A stretch of DNA of 41,024 nucleotides from Chara braunii (Eukaryota; Streptophyta; Charophyceae; Charales; Characeae), in the NCBI GenBank assembly GCA_003427395.1, contig BFEA01000018.1, positions 5,665,136 to 5,706,159 on the forward strand, written 5' to 3'. The notes beneath the pieces were generated by a model that was not told the origin of the DNA, made no database searches, and saw only the letters and a list, made by a program, of their open reading frames with translations. The translations under genes and the position numbers were made by a program. Of this stretch, positions 1 through 10,479 are shown in pieces; within the stretch, counting starts at the first letter, position 1, and each line of letters begins with the position of its first letter.

Positions 1-99
1 AAAAAAAAAAAAAAGGAGAATATCACCTCCCAACCATGATGATGTCCACATCTGCCATCTTCCCCATTCCCTTTGGATTCTCTTGACATCACTATGCCC

Positions 100-575
100 C
101 CACAAGAAGTCACTGGCCCACCCCCACTTCAGAGAAGGGCAAACTCACTAAGCCCCCGAGCAACGTACACTTTCCACCACAGTGACACCCCCACAAAGTA
201 GTGCTCCCACCCAAACCCCAATATGCTATCTACCGACCCTACTTCAGAGTAGGCTGGGCAGGAAGTCATACAGGCCGAAGTAAACCCCCTCCTACTTCAG
301 AGTAGGACAACCCCCAATATACTAATCCTCCCCTAACCCCGAGGAACATATACTTCCCACCATGGTGACACCCTCACAGAGTACTGCTCCCCACCCACTA
401 AGTCCCAACATACTAATATCTAATGGCTGTGCTGCGCTAGGCTGGGCACCAAGTACATGGTGCCTCATACTAACACCAACTGAGCATGCCAGTGAGAGGA
501 TCAGGGAGGACTGGAATCGAACCCTCAACCTCTCTGTTGCTGGGCAAGAACTGTAAACCAACTGAGCTACACCAC
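100..575 (-). mobile_element. tRNA-derived SINE, copy c, with internally duplicated body
   Basis: Read on the minus strand, the right end looks like a tRNA 5' half. The A box TAGCTCAGTTGG is the complement of 558-569 and the B box GGGTTCGATTCC is the complement of 513-524, about 45 nt apart. The T-arm does not pair well, so this is a tRNA-derived pol III promoter and not a working tRNA. The body downstream (100-480) contains two related units offset by about 183 bp; compare the CCACCAYRGTGACACCC motifs near 174 and 357. It also has three copies of a short TACTTCAGAG(T/A)AGG palindromic motif near 125, 240 and 293. No poly-A tail was found and the left end is uncertain. SINEs of this type carry no protein and depend on a partner LINE. 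Confidence 0.6.
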
Positions 576-595
576 ATATATATATGACTTGACTA

Positions 596-700
596 CACTC
601 TTCCCCCGAATACAACGTACGGTCATTATAGCTGAATTTGGGATATCCTTCAGTCTAAATACAGCTATAATCACCGTACATTGTATCTGGAGGTAGAAGG
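596..700. mobile_element. 105-bp Stowaway-like MITE, copy 1
   Basis: This is an almost fully palindromic 105-bp element. Its inverted arms are about 45 nt and begin CTTCCCCCGAATACAACGTA on the left, with the complementary form at 655-700. TA lies immediately outside both ends (594-595 and 701-702), as expected for a TA target duplication of Tc1/mariner-related Stowaway MITEs. A second copy of exactly the same length is at 21219-21323. It has no coding capacity. Assignment to Stowaway rests on TA, size and TIR layout, not on a known TIR consensus. Confidence 0.7.
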
Positions 701-725
701 TAGCTCCCTGCTATGATTTTCTCCA

Positions 726-888
726 GTCCCGTTGAGCGCCAGTGGTTAGGGCATTCGCTACTCGACCATGATATGCCTCGAATACCTGCAGCCTTATTTT
801 TTTTATTATTTAATTAACAAAAGTCCCTCCAGTGCTAGCGATGCTGTTTAAGACAGACATCGCTAGCACCTGGGGGGAGTACCTGCAG
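726..888 (+). repeat. tRNA-like SINE head carrying an 88-bp hairpin insertion
   Basis: Positions 733-786 resemble the 5' half of a tRNA. An A-box-like GCCAGTGGTTAGGG occurs at 739-751 and a B-box-like GCCTCGAATACC at 775-786. The sequence is then interrupted. The 9-mer TACCTGCAG at 783-791 is repeated at 880-888 and brackets 88 bp. Those 88 bp contain a hairpin in which GTGCTAGCGATGCTGT (832-847) pairs with ACAGACATCGCTAGCAC (853-869). The arrangement looks like a small foldback element inserted with a 9-bp duplication into a SINE head. The family is unknown. Confidence 0.45.
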
Positions 889-1169
889 GCTGTAGCGTGT
901 TTGGAGTGTATTTTCTGGGTATGAAAAACCTTTCCTTTGCTTCGTTGGGGTTTTGCTGGCTTATGATGGGGTGTGAACCTACATTTGTAGGGTCTTCTCC
1001 CTCTCGTGTGAGTGAGTTACAAATCTCGTTTGGCATTTGTCAGAGCTACCCTTGAGGGCCATTAGGGCACTCTGCAGACTTCAAAAGGTTCGGCTTCCGG
1101 ATGAGTGGGTACAACTCCGGCGAAACAGTCTGTCGCAACCCCCTACCTTTCTGTCCGTACTCCAAAATG
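889..1169. other. Unassigned spacer
   Basis: I see no recognisable gene or repeat here. An open frame from 1037 continues into the poly-T of LINE-1 and has no recognisable homology, so it is not called. Confidence 0.4.
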
Positions 1170-1170
1170 G

Positions 1171-1173
<3 letters not shown>

Positions 1174-1203
<30 letters not shown>

Positions 1204-1674
1204 CCTTAAAANNNAACATATATTCCAAAAATATCAATCGAGGCCGGGGACCTCACAATTCAACCCGGAGTTATCCTGACAGCATCAGTCAGTTTAGCTT
1301 ATAGTCAACCACCCGAGACCTCCATATCTCATAGTTCCAAAAAACAAATATCCATCCCTTGGTAATTCCATTCTATATCAAAGTCGTTTCACTACCGAAC
1401 TCTCAACTACCGCTGAACAACCTCATTGGGCCAAAGTCTTCTCCTATTCTATCCTATACCACCTGGCCTAACCCTCTACTCTACCTATCCTCCCAAACTC
1501 TAATACACAGACCTATCCTCACGGTCTGACCCCGGCCTTCATTGACCGAGAGGAACCAAGGTTCCTTCTACTGCCTGGACACTCTCCTCCCTGCCCTACC
1601 CTTTGCGGCCTCCTGTGGTCGCCGACTGGAACCGAGTGTCCTGGTTCACATTCCTACCACTAGCCTACCTACTC
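1174..1674 (-). other. LINE-1 3' UTR and poly-A tail
   Basis: The 3' UTR follows the ORF2 stop at 1675-1677. The terminal block at 1239-1300 is shared almost base for base with LINE-2 and LINE-4. It ends in a potential hairpin, GAGGTC-CCC-GGCCTC on the minus strand. A variable A/T-rich stretch and a 30-nt poly-A follow. The block is a plausible template-recognition site for the element's reverse transcriptase. Confidence 0.75.
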
Positions 1675-4600
1675 TCACTTGTACAGCCATTTCGTCACCA
1701 TCAGACCTCGGGTGGAGTGTACTCCAGCCAACTGATTCCCTTTTGCCCAAGATCTGAGGAACCACCAAAGTTGCCTCTTTGAGCCCCGCCCCCACTTGGC
1801 TTTCCCCCGCCAATCCACCCAGATCGCCCTTCTCAGACCTCTTTTGATGTTCGTTTTTATTTCCATGTCAGAGCGGGGGCGACCCTCAAACCTAGCACGG
1901 TTCCTGTCCCACCAGATAGTAGAACAGATTATCGCTCTTGCCATGTGTGCCACGTAGCACCAACCCTTTTTCCCGGACTGGTCTGATTCGACAAAACCCA
2001 GCAAAACCCACTGCTCATCCCACTCAATCCCTTCACCCCCGAACCTCTGCCAGTGGTCCTTCCACCACCTCCACACTCTTTTTGATGCTGGGCAGTCCCA
2101 CCAGAGGTGCTTGGTGGACTCAAAGGGCCAGGAGCAGCGCGGACACTTCAGGGGCACTTCCATCCCACGACTGTTCAACCAAACAGCAGATGGCGTGACA
2201 TACAGGGAGAGCATCCACAGGAGGCTGGCCTGCTTTCGATCTGGAATCAATAGAAGCGTTGACCACAGTTTGTAGAAATCGCCTTCCCTCCCCTGAAGAT
2301 TAATGCCTAAGGCTGCCCCCCATCTGGCAATTGCAACCCCTGCTGGTCTTCTTTCACCTGTCAGATTATACGATTCTCTCACCGAGTAGTTAGTCAGGTC
2401 CATCCCCGCAGATGCTCTCTTGAGACAGAACCCCCTCTCCAACTCCATGTCCGTGGGTCTATTGCAAGCTCCCTCAGGGGTACTCTGCCTACCCACACAG
2501 TGGAGGTCAGTCTGCCTCTCTTGTCGAACGTTTGTATCACTCTGGNGATCTGGAATCAATAGAAGCGTTGACCACAGTTTGTAGAAATCGCCTTCCCTCC
2601 CCTGAAGATTAATGCCTAAGGCTGCCCCCCATCTGGCAATTGCAACCCCTGTTGGTCTTCTTTCACTGCTTCCTGTTAGATTATACGATTCTCTCACCGA
2701 GTAATTAGTCAGGTCCAAGCCCTGCGGATGCTCTCTTGAGACAGAACCCCCTCTCCAACTCCATGCCCGTGGGTCTATTGCAAGCTCCCTCAGGGGTACT
2801 CTGCCTACCCACACAGTGGAGGTCAGTCTGCCTCTCTTGTCGAACGTTTGTATCACTCTGGCTTCTGGCGGAATGTTCCAGAGACGAACAACTTCTTCAC
2901 CTGCGGGAACGAGCGTGGTTGTATGATCCTTGATTACCCATTTCTGCACCTCCCGAAACCCCCCAGTAGTCAGACCCTGCATTCTCCAAACACTCTGTCC
3001 CTCCTCCGATGGAGGTGCCACGTACCACGTACCAACCGGATCCCTACCTTCTGCTTCCAGCAGAGCCTTCCACTGGGTTGGGATCGCTTGGATGATCAAT
3101 TCCCAGTGTTCTTCCATGTGCCAGAGACCTTGCAATTTCGGCTGTAGGACCTCAAACCGTTCCCATGAGCCCAGAAGGGTCGACCACAGGTTTGCGATCC
3201 TCGAAACACCTCTCCGAATCCAAGCTCTTCCGAAGGAGCCCCGCGAGGCGTCTGCTGAGAATGGCCTTCCATCCGGGCCCACTATCATGGGGTTCTCAAA
3301 CAGCCCCTGCCTGAGTACTTCCTCTCTCGAGACTGGGGGCGTCCTAATGTCTGGTGGGTGTTTGATCCATGCCCTCCTTACAGCCTCCCAAAACTCCGAT
3401 TTTAATTTTCCCTTCATTAGGGAGTCTGTAAAAAAGCACAGCTAGACATCCTCTGGCCTGCATAGCCTCCATTCCCTCATCAGGATCCTTTCTGCAAAAA
3501 ATATCCAGTCGTCCTTTACTTCAGCGATTGCCACCCGGGAGAGCCAATGTCTCAACTGTGCTTGATTCTTTCTTTGAGGGTCTATAAGGCCCAGACCGCT
3601 CTCATCCTTGGAGCATGAGATCAGCTCCCGTGCCACCTTCACTAGGAAACCTCCCTCTGCCAGTGCTCTAGGCTTCCATAGGAACCGAGCTACTAAACGT
3701 TTGATTTTTGTCACCACAGCAGCCGCCAGTTCCCTCACCGACCCCACGAACCAAAGTAAGGAGAAAAGGGCAACATTAACCACCAGAGCTCTTCCAAAAA
3801 TCGAGAGATGCCAGGCTGGGCCCCAACTCTTCAATCTTGCCACAACCTTTTTTTGCAGGATCGCCCCCTGGGTAATACACATGGTTTGAGTGCTCACCAC
3901 CACACCCAAAAATCTTTCACCTGTTTCTGGGTTTACTCTCTGCATTCCCCATTCAGCTTGCAACTCCCTACCTTCCGGTAGGATATATGTGGACTTATTT
4001 CAGTTGACCGATGCTTTAGACAGCAAGGAGTACTCCCCCGGCACCGACTTGACTGCCTCCAATGACTCCGCTGTGTTGGCCGAAATTAAAAACAGATCAT
4101 CGGCCAACGCTTTTGTGCGGCAGTCCCTGTTTGCCGACAATGGTAACCCTCGGATTCGGGGCTGCTTACGAATTCGATTGAGAGGGACTTCCAACTGTAG
4201 GACGAACAGGAGCGGGGCGAGCGGACAGCCTTGCCGAAGCGATCTTGACAGCTGAAAGGTCCTGGAGAGGTGCCCATTGACTTGGACTGTTGAAGAGGAC
4301 AGGGTATACATCGCAATAACCCATTTGCAGAAACCCTGCCCGAAGCCCATCTTCCGCAAAGTGGTCAGCACAAAAGACCAGCCTACCCGATCGTAGGCCT
4401 TCTCCATATCCAGCAACAGAATTGCCGGATCCAGGTTCTCCTCTTGTATCACTTCAATGCTTTCAATAACTGTTAGAATGTTCACGAAGATCGAACGTCC
4501 ATGTACAAAGGCCCCCTGATCTCTCTCTACCAACTTAGGAAGTATTCTACCTAGCCGCAGGGCCAGCGTCTTGGCTAACAATTTATAATTGACATTCAAA

Positions 4601-6252
4601 ACAGAGATAGGCCGATAGTTCCGGATATGGGCCTTATCTCCTTTTTTGAACATCACTGAGATGACCCCGTGGGTTATCGCACCTCCTAATTTCCCCTCTC
4701 CCAGCACCTCATTATACACTTCCACCAGCGGAGGAAACAACACGTCCCCACAGGCCCTGTAGAACTCTACCGTCAACCCGTCCCTCCCTGGACACTTTCC
4801 TGGCGCCATCTCTTTCCCTGTTTGCTTCAATTCCTCCTCCGTGATTGGTCTGTCCAATGCTAGCCTGTCTGTTTCCTCAAGAAGGGCTGCGGTGTCCTCC
4901 CACATGTTCACTTCACGTGACAGGTCCGTATCCACTATGTCTTCCGTCCTCCTGGTCGTAAGAATGTTTGCATAAAAGATCCTGGCATATTCCAACAACT
5001 CCTCCTGAGTCAGCGCTTTAGGGGCTCTCTGGTCAAAAGGGTGGTCCAACTGCACTACCTGCTGGAAAGAGGAGCTCGGTAATAGCTTGCGGAACGTTTC
5101 TCTAGTCATCCTATCGTACACCAGTATCCCCTTGACTTTCAGAGTCTCTTCCCATCTTGACTGTTTATCCAATTGCAGTTTCTTCCATTCCGCTGTTCTT
5201 GTTTCCCTTTCTTTCGCCCAAACCAGTGTTGAGATAGGATGCATCTCCATCTTTCCCTCAGCCTCCTCCACCCTCCTTCTACATTGCTCCTCCTCCTTAT
5301 TACGATGTCTTGCCAGAATTCGGGAGCTGACATCCAATACTCCTGAGATGACCACCAAGCCTCCGTCTAACCAGTCTGCAGTGGAAGTGAAATGTGGCCT
5401 TGCTGAGCGCCATGAGGCCATCTGCTCCCGAACCCAGTCTAACAGCCCCTGATCTTCCAAATTCTGACTGTTTAGCTTGAAGTAGCTTCTTCCCCTTTCT
5501 CGGCCACCCGACAGCACCAGGTCCATCAGGACTGGTTTGTGGTCAGAGAGCGGATGACCGACCTGTCTAACATATGTCACACGCTGCACTAGGCCCTTGC
5601 TCACCAGCGCATAGTAATCCAATTTGTGTCTGATCACCGCCTGCTGATCTCCCTCCCCCCTGATGTTCGAGTACCAGGTGTACCCTGGTTCCTCCGGATT
5701 CGGCAACCGAAAGGGGTCCGACAGGTCACGATCCTGCATCAGTTCCCGGAGAGCCACATTGTCTCTTCTCCCTGCTGTGCGGGAGTTCCTGCTCATAACC
5801 TCATCTAGGGACAAATTCCAGTCCCCTATTATGATTAAATTGTCAGTTTCAGGAACGATCCTCCGCAAGCTTTGAAAGAATAGCCCCCTTTGGGTTGGGT
5901 CAGTGGGAGCATACACTGTCAGCACTACCTACTCTGTTTGGCCTGTGTGCAGTTTGACCCATACCCACCTCCCCCATAAGTCTGTTTCTGCATCCACTAC
6001 CTCCGCCTGTAAATTCTTGTTTAGCAGAATTGCAGTACCCCCCCTTGTCCCTTGTGCTGGGGACCAATATTGCGGACCGTCCCACCATTTCTGAGAGGAT
6101 TGCAGTTTCTCTTCATCCAATTTGGTTTCCTGTAAACCTATGCAGTCTATCTTCTGGTGGAACATCCAGGCCTTCACCCTCCTCCTTTTTTCCCTACCTG
6201 ACGTATCCCCTAGACCCCACACATTCCAAGTGGCCAGCTTTAATTTAACCAT
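1675..6252 (-). pseudogene. LINE-1 ORF2: endonuclease / reverse transcriptase / zinc finger (inactivated)
   Basis: Starts at ATG 6252 with MVKLKLATWN. Domains in order: APE-type endonuclease (ATWN, LQETK, GGTAIL, GDWN, LSDHKPV; about 6252-5500); linker; reverse transcriptase (GKCPGRDG, KGD..IRNYRPISVLN, LDMEKAYDRVGW, SLRQGCPLAPLLF, then LADD in place of FADD at 4093-4107; about 4850-4000); and a C-terminal region with zf-RVT (CPRC..STKHLWWDCP, near 2090-2150). The protein would nick DNA and prime reverse transcription at the cut (target-primed reverse transcription). Three in-frame stops break it: TAG at 5929-5931, TGA at 4000-4002 and TAG at 3442-3444. Each replaces a Trp seen in sister copies. 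An internal duplication (2238-2861) disrupts the C-terminal part. Otherwise the frame is well kept, so the copy is fairly young. Confidence 0.9.
2238..2861 (-). repeat. Tandem 308/315-bp duplication in LINE-1 ORF2 joined by one N
   Basis: The segment 2238-2545 is repeated as 2547-2861, with a single N at 2546 between them. Both begin GATCTGGAATCAATAGAAGC and end TTGTATCACTCTGG. They differ by a few substitutions and small indels (for example an extra CTGCTT near 2670). The unit encodes part of the region before zf-RVT. The N at the junction suggests that two alternative sequences of one locus, or of two LINE copies, were joined in assembly. A biological duplication is less likely. Confidence 0.8.
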
Positions 6253-8623
6253 TGACAACAGTTCCTTCCGCTTGATCTTGGATGCGGGGTTCAGAGTGCT
6301 CATCGGCCCAACTTGACTCTCTCCTGACAGGAGATTGGTGCATCGGGCTACGACCCTGACTGCCCCTTGATTGACCTGACTGTGTGGACGAGCGCCACTC
6401 ATCCACCATAGAGTCCAGCAGGAACTTGGATCGAAGGTTCAGCGAGTCCGGAAGTTTTTCGTTAAGATGGAGCAGTATCAACGCTGACACCTCCTGAGTT
6501 ATGGCGATGGTATCTAGCTTGTGGCTATTCGCTTCCCTTACTGCATTCAGGTTGAACCACTTCACCCCTACTTGAGTGAGGGATTCCGCAGTTTCCGTAT
6601 CCAGGCGAGCGTCCAAGAGCGGAAAGTACAGCTTCAAGATTTTTGTCTCCAGGGGTACTGTGACGCTGGTCATTACTCAACGGGGGATTACCCTAATAGG
6701 GAAAGTGTCCCCGAACAGGAACTTCGTCCTTGTCAGAATCTCCCCGGGCAGGGGTGTTTTGTTTGTTAAAACAGACGGAAGGTAATGCCTGCCCTCCGCC
6801 TGCGACAAGCCCAGGAAGTAGGCAGAGCTCCCCGCCATGGCGCATACAATGGGAACCATTCTCTTCTCCACCGGACGGGGGTCTCTCTCCCGTTGGGACC
6901 TATAACCCCGCTTACTCGAGGTATCTGACTCATCCCCTCCCCTCCTCTGAGAACCCCCTGAACTCCCCGTTGAGGACAGTGAGTTTTCCACCTGCAAAAA
7001 ACCCGGTCCCCCCAACCCCCGGTCATCTCCTACAAAGTCACTCCCCATCACAACCCACGACTTTGAGCTCGAGGAAGCCCCTGACAGTACTCTCATGCCT
7101 CCCCCTGTTCCAATATGTCCCCTTCTGGAATCGCCAGCCGAGAAGTAACCTCTGAGCTCTTGTGATCCTTGCCTTATTCGTCCTTGAAGCTGCCTGTTTC
7201 GAGTGTTGGCTGAGTCTGCATGAGGGGTTGGCAGAGGTAGCGTGCCTACCCCCCTACCAATCCTTTCCTGCCACCCGTATGCACCTGTTGGCACTGGGTG
7301 GAACACTTGGTTTTGGAGTTGGGCGCCTTGACATCTAGGATCCTCACAACCCTGACATGGATATGGGGCAACCGACAGGCCACCCTGCTGCTGATAGGTA
7401 GCACCCATAAAAGGTGGGTCTGGGCCTGGGACAGGGGCCGAAACTGGCCCTCTGGGCCACGCAGCCGGGTGTGTCCATGGCGCCATTACGAAACTGCCCG
7501 GAGGCGGGGGGCCAAGAGGCTGTCTTACCGCCTGGTTGTAATTGAAGAAGGCTGGGTACAACTCTTGATAACCCTGGCCCAGAGTCCGTGCGTCCCCCTC
7601 GTACTGCGTCCTCTGCTGCAATTGTTGCACTGCTGCTTGAGGAGCTGCGCTTGACTGTCCCTGGGTCCCAGGTGGTGCTGGTCCTGGGAGAACCCTGTCT
7701 AGAGGTTGGGTCTGCTGACCTGGTGGCTGCCGATTTGAAACTTGAGAAGTCGAGGCCTGATTAGGCCTTTGCGAGTTCTGCCCCTCCTGTTGACGTACTG
7801 GAGGCTGCTGCCGAGGTAGTCTGGAGTTTGCCCAGCTCCTCCTTGTACTTGACTCCGCTTGCCTTGGCCAGTCATCTTCCGTGTGAAAGTACCAACGACA
7901 CTTTCGACACCAGTCAGAAAACGGCGTTGCCACTTGGACTGTCCAGAGTTCACCTTTTGGGGATTCAATAGATAAAGTGTCCTCCACTCTGAACCTTGTC
8001 TGCGGGTCCATGTCCAGCTTGATATTCATCAATTTGGGCTTTGACCTATCAGCTTCTGGTGGATGGATACACTTCACTCCTCCTATCAAGCCTTCTACCG
8101 CTGAGGGTAGATAGCACATGGCATCCAATGGTACCCGCAGCGCTAAGATCCAAAAGTTGGTTTCCACTTCCCTCAGTCTCAGCTCTTTAAGCTCCAGCTT
8201 CATCATCCACGGCTTTATCAGCACCGGGTACTCCTTCCCTCCGAGCTTTAAATTAATAGTACGCTTCTGGATCAACCATGTAGCAACTTCCACTGCCTTT
8301 GCTACGTAGGACACCACGTTCGGGCTTTCGAACTTCACTCTCCCCCTCCGAATGTTCAGATCGAACAATCGTCTGGCCATCCACCCATCTTCGTAGGCCC
8401 TTATCTGATCCTCCTTCACGCTCCTAGTAAGATCTCTGGCCTCGTCCTGAAAAATAAAGGTCACTGTCCTTTCTTTAAGCCATCTCTCCTTTATTGCGTC
8501 GAAGGATTCATTAACTCGAAACCTTTTGCCCCTCTCATCAATAATTACCTCCCCTACATTTTCCACCAGATGAACCACGCCCTCATCATATTACTGTCCA
8601 ATAGATTGCCTCGTTCTATCGTC
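6245..8623 (-). pseudogene. LINE-1 ORF1: gag-like CCHC protein (inactivated)
   Basis: Encodes a gag-like protein of about 790 residues. The N-terminal domain includes LVENVGEVIIDERGKRFRVN. A zinc knuckle follows at 7868-7909 (CRKCRWYFHTEDDW). There is then a long Gln/Pro/Gly-rich low-complexity region and a conserved C-terminal domain (MVPIVCAMAGS..FFLGLSQ; YFPLLDARLD). Such proteins bind LINE RNA in a ribonucleoprotein. The final Cys of the knuckle is Trp here (LINE-2 keeps CX2CX4HX4C). The ATG used by LINE-2 is absent, there is a TAA at 8591-8593, and a TGA at 6677-6679 interrupts the C-terminal domain in frame. The natural ORF1 stop (TAA, 6245-6247) overlaps the ORF2 start. Confidence 0.8.
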
Positions 8624-9367
8624 TGCTGCCCAAAAAATTATCTCGGGAGGGCAAGGGGGGGGAGATCTGCCCCTCCCACTCACTTCCCTCATTCCCTCTG
8701 CCTCCATCCGTCCGCCGTCTATCTTTGACTTTTAGTACTTCGCCAACATAGAGCAGCGGGCTAACACTCATCCCCCACACGTCTCCTCTGAAGCTCCTGA
8801 TGCAACTACTGCTTGATAGGGGGGCTCTCCTAACTCTAGATTGATGACGACAACAGGCCCTATCTAGTCTCATCCGGGGATAGAGACCAAACCCGAGGCA
8901 ACTGGATACAACTTTCCCCTGTCCCCCTGACTTCCATTAGGTATGACGCTTCAACTTGGAACAAAGGTCGATATGCCCTCCAAACCTCTCCTTCTCCAAC
9001 CTCCCTCTTAGACGTTCGTTGGGTGAATCCCAACCTTGAGTCTGATGACGGCAATTTCTTGAAACATACCCTTGACTTCTCTACTTCGAGCTATCTGTGG
9101 CTCGTCTACATAGCCATCTTTCCAAGAAACGGGTTCTAGCTGGCTACCTCGAAAGAACTTCTCTCCGGACTTTAGTCGGTAGCCACGATGAGTGGCTATA
9201 GTGAGTTCTTCGTGCCCCGTCGCGATGGCGGGGTTGACGACGAGATAGGGCGCGGCGTCGACCGACTGAAGAACGCTAGGCAAAACCGTCGACCCGAGCC
9301 GGCACCGCTTCGGAACGGCCAGAATTAGCGCAGCATAGCGCGACCGTCCAGCTGCAGCGCCCCCTCT
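8624..9367 (-). other. LINE-1 5' UTR
   Basis: About 740 bp lie between the G-rich 5' terminus and ORF1. The outer 250 bp align with the LINE-2 5' end: GGCCAGAATTAGCGC here against GGCCATAATTAGCGC in LINE-2, and a shared CACGATGAGTG block. It probably contains the internal promoter needed by LINEs, though no specific promoter motif was identified. Confidence 0.65.
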
Positions 9368-9373
9368 GAGGTT

Positions 9374-10479
9374 CTATTTTGACATTGTCCGCAATTGTTT
9401 TTATTTTGTTTTGTTGCATATTGTAACAAACATATTGGGCCATGTGCGGGTTTTTTCCCCCTCCCTGGTGTCTCTCTCTCTCACCGCCCCTGGGGCCTGG
9501 ACCCATTAGCGAAGTATATTCTACCACTCCGTTCAGGATTTCAATCACGTGTGGCCTCGAGTGACGCAGTACGCCCGTCGAATACATGGATCTCGACGAC
9601 CCGGTAGTTTCTGAGCGGGGACTGTAGAGATGCCCACCTCCCGTCCAATGAGATGTGTCTAAAAACAAACCAAAAAAAAACAAATTTGGACATGATAGCT
9701 GAGGCTTCGCGTGGGTGGGAAGTCTGAATTTTATGGACTCAAAAGGGGGGAGGTTGATTTCCAGACTTCGTTTTTTTTTTTTGGCTCTGAGAAATCGAAC
9801 TTGAAATGTGAAATTCAAATATTGTGGTGGATCTGACAGGAATGCTTCCGCGTCTGCCGGATGGATGGCCTGTTAGAGGCATCATGAGATACATGGTGAT
9901 GAATGTATCCCCATACTGGTTACTTGTCCATCCTCGTGGTTGTGTTCGTGGACACATTTTATTGCCACGGTACATCAGTATGAAGACTTACGTGAAGGAG
10001 ATCGTACCAACCCATGAATTCGGGTGCACAGCTGTTCTTCATAGTTTTATGTGCTCTTTCAATTCATTTTAAATCAAAAAACCGATCCATTCATGCAAAT
10101 AAAAAATTGCTTTGTCTTTTCCAAAAAACCATAAAATTGAGTCACACATCGCCGAATACTTCGCTAGTGGGTCCAGGCCCCAGGGGCCAGGACTCACTGG
10201 CGCCATATTACACCGTGGGACAGTGACGTGTGACACCCTTTTGGCATTTGAAAAATGGTTTCCGTATTTTTTTCAGATTCGAAAAAATCTCTTTCTACGA
10301 GTTAAAGAAAGTAAAATTCAGCTTAGGGTGCTCCCATCAGCCAATGGGCTGTGAGCCATGGAATCCGTCGCCACTTTTTACGGTGTGTGCTGCACTCATC
10401 CAATGGGCTGGGTCCTGTGAAGGTGGTCACTGTAATGTCATTATTGATATTTGGCAGTACACACGAATTTGTTTTTCTT
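9374..10479. other. Inter-LINE spacer with palindromic dispersed repeat
   Basis: No convincing gene. It holds a motif related to CGCTAGTGGGTCCAGGCCCC at 10162-10181, followed 1 nt later by its imperfect inverted copy at 10183-10202 (17 of 20 matching). A third copy lies inverted at 9489-9511, and a fourth is beyond LINE-2 at 19163-19181. Two CCAATGGGCTG motifs occur at about 10341 and 10400. A/T homopolymers are common. LINE-2 inserted at the right edge, so before that insertion this spacer was contiguous with 18893 onward. Confidence 0.5.

Larger units (their letters stand above)
1174..9367 (-). mobile_element. LINE-1: near-full-length non-LTR retrotransposon
   Basis: The 8.2-kb element reads on the minus strand: G-rich 5' end at about 9367, 5' UTR, gag-like ORF1, endonuclease-RT ORF2, 3' UTR and a poly-A tail (30 T at 1174-1203 on the plus strand). 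Its ends are set by alignment with LINE-2: homology stops at 9367 and at the poly-A. GAGGTT occurs at both flanks (1170-1175 and 9368-9373), a possible 6-bp target duplication but weak evidence because it is short. The element is inactivated by a few stop codons and by loss of the ORF1 start. It contains a 308/315-bp duplication joined by an N, and a three-base N run at 1212-1214. Confidence 0.9.

Noticed and set aside
488-575. Functional tRNA gene
   Set aside because: A and B boxes are good, but the T-stem and acceptor stem do not pair.
322-615. 97-codon minus-strand open frame
   Set aside because: It overlaps the tRNA-derived SINE and the MITE, and shows no protein family features.
1542-3445. 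Plus-strand open frames across LINE-1
   Set aside because: They are antisense to ORF2, with compositional bias from it and no recognisable domains.
5929-5931. Reassigned stop codons (TGA or TAG read as Trp)
   Set aside because: Both TAG and TGA, and one TAA, replace Trp, mixed with Gln/Arg-to-stop and frameshifts. The PUD-like gene uses a normal TAG stop. Decay explains this better than a variant code.
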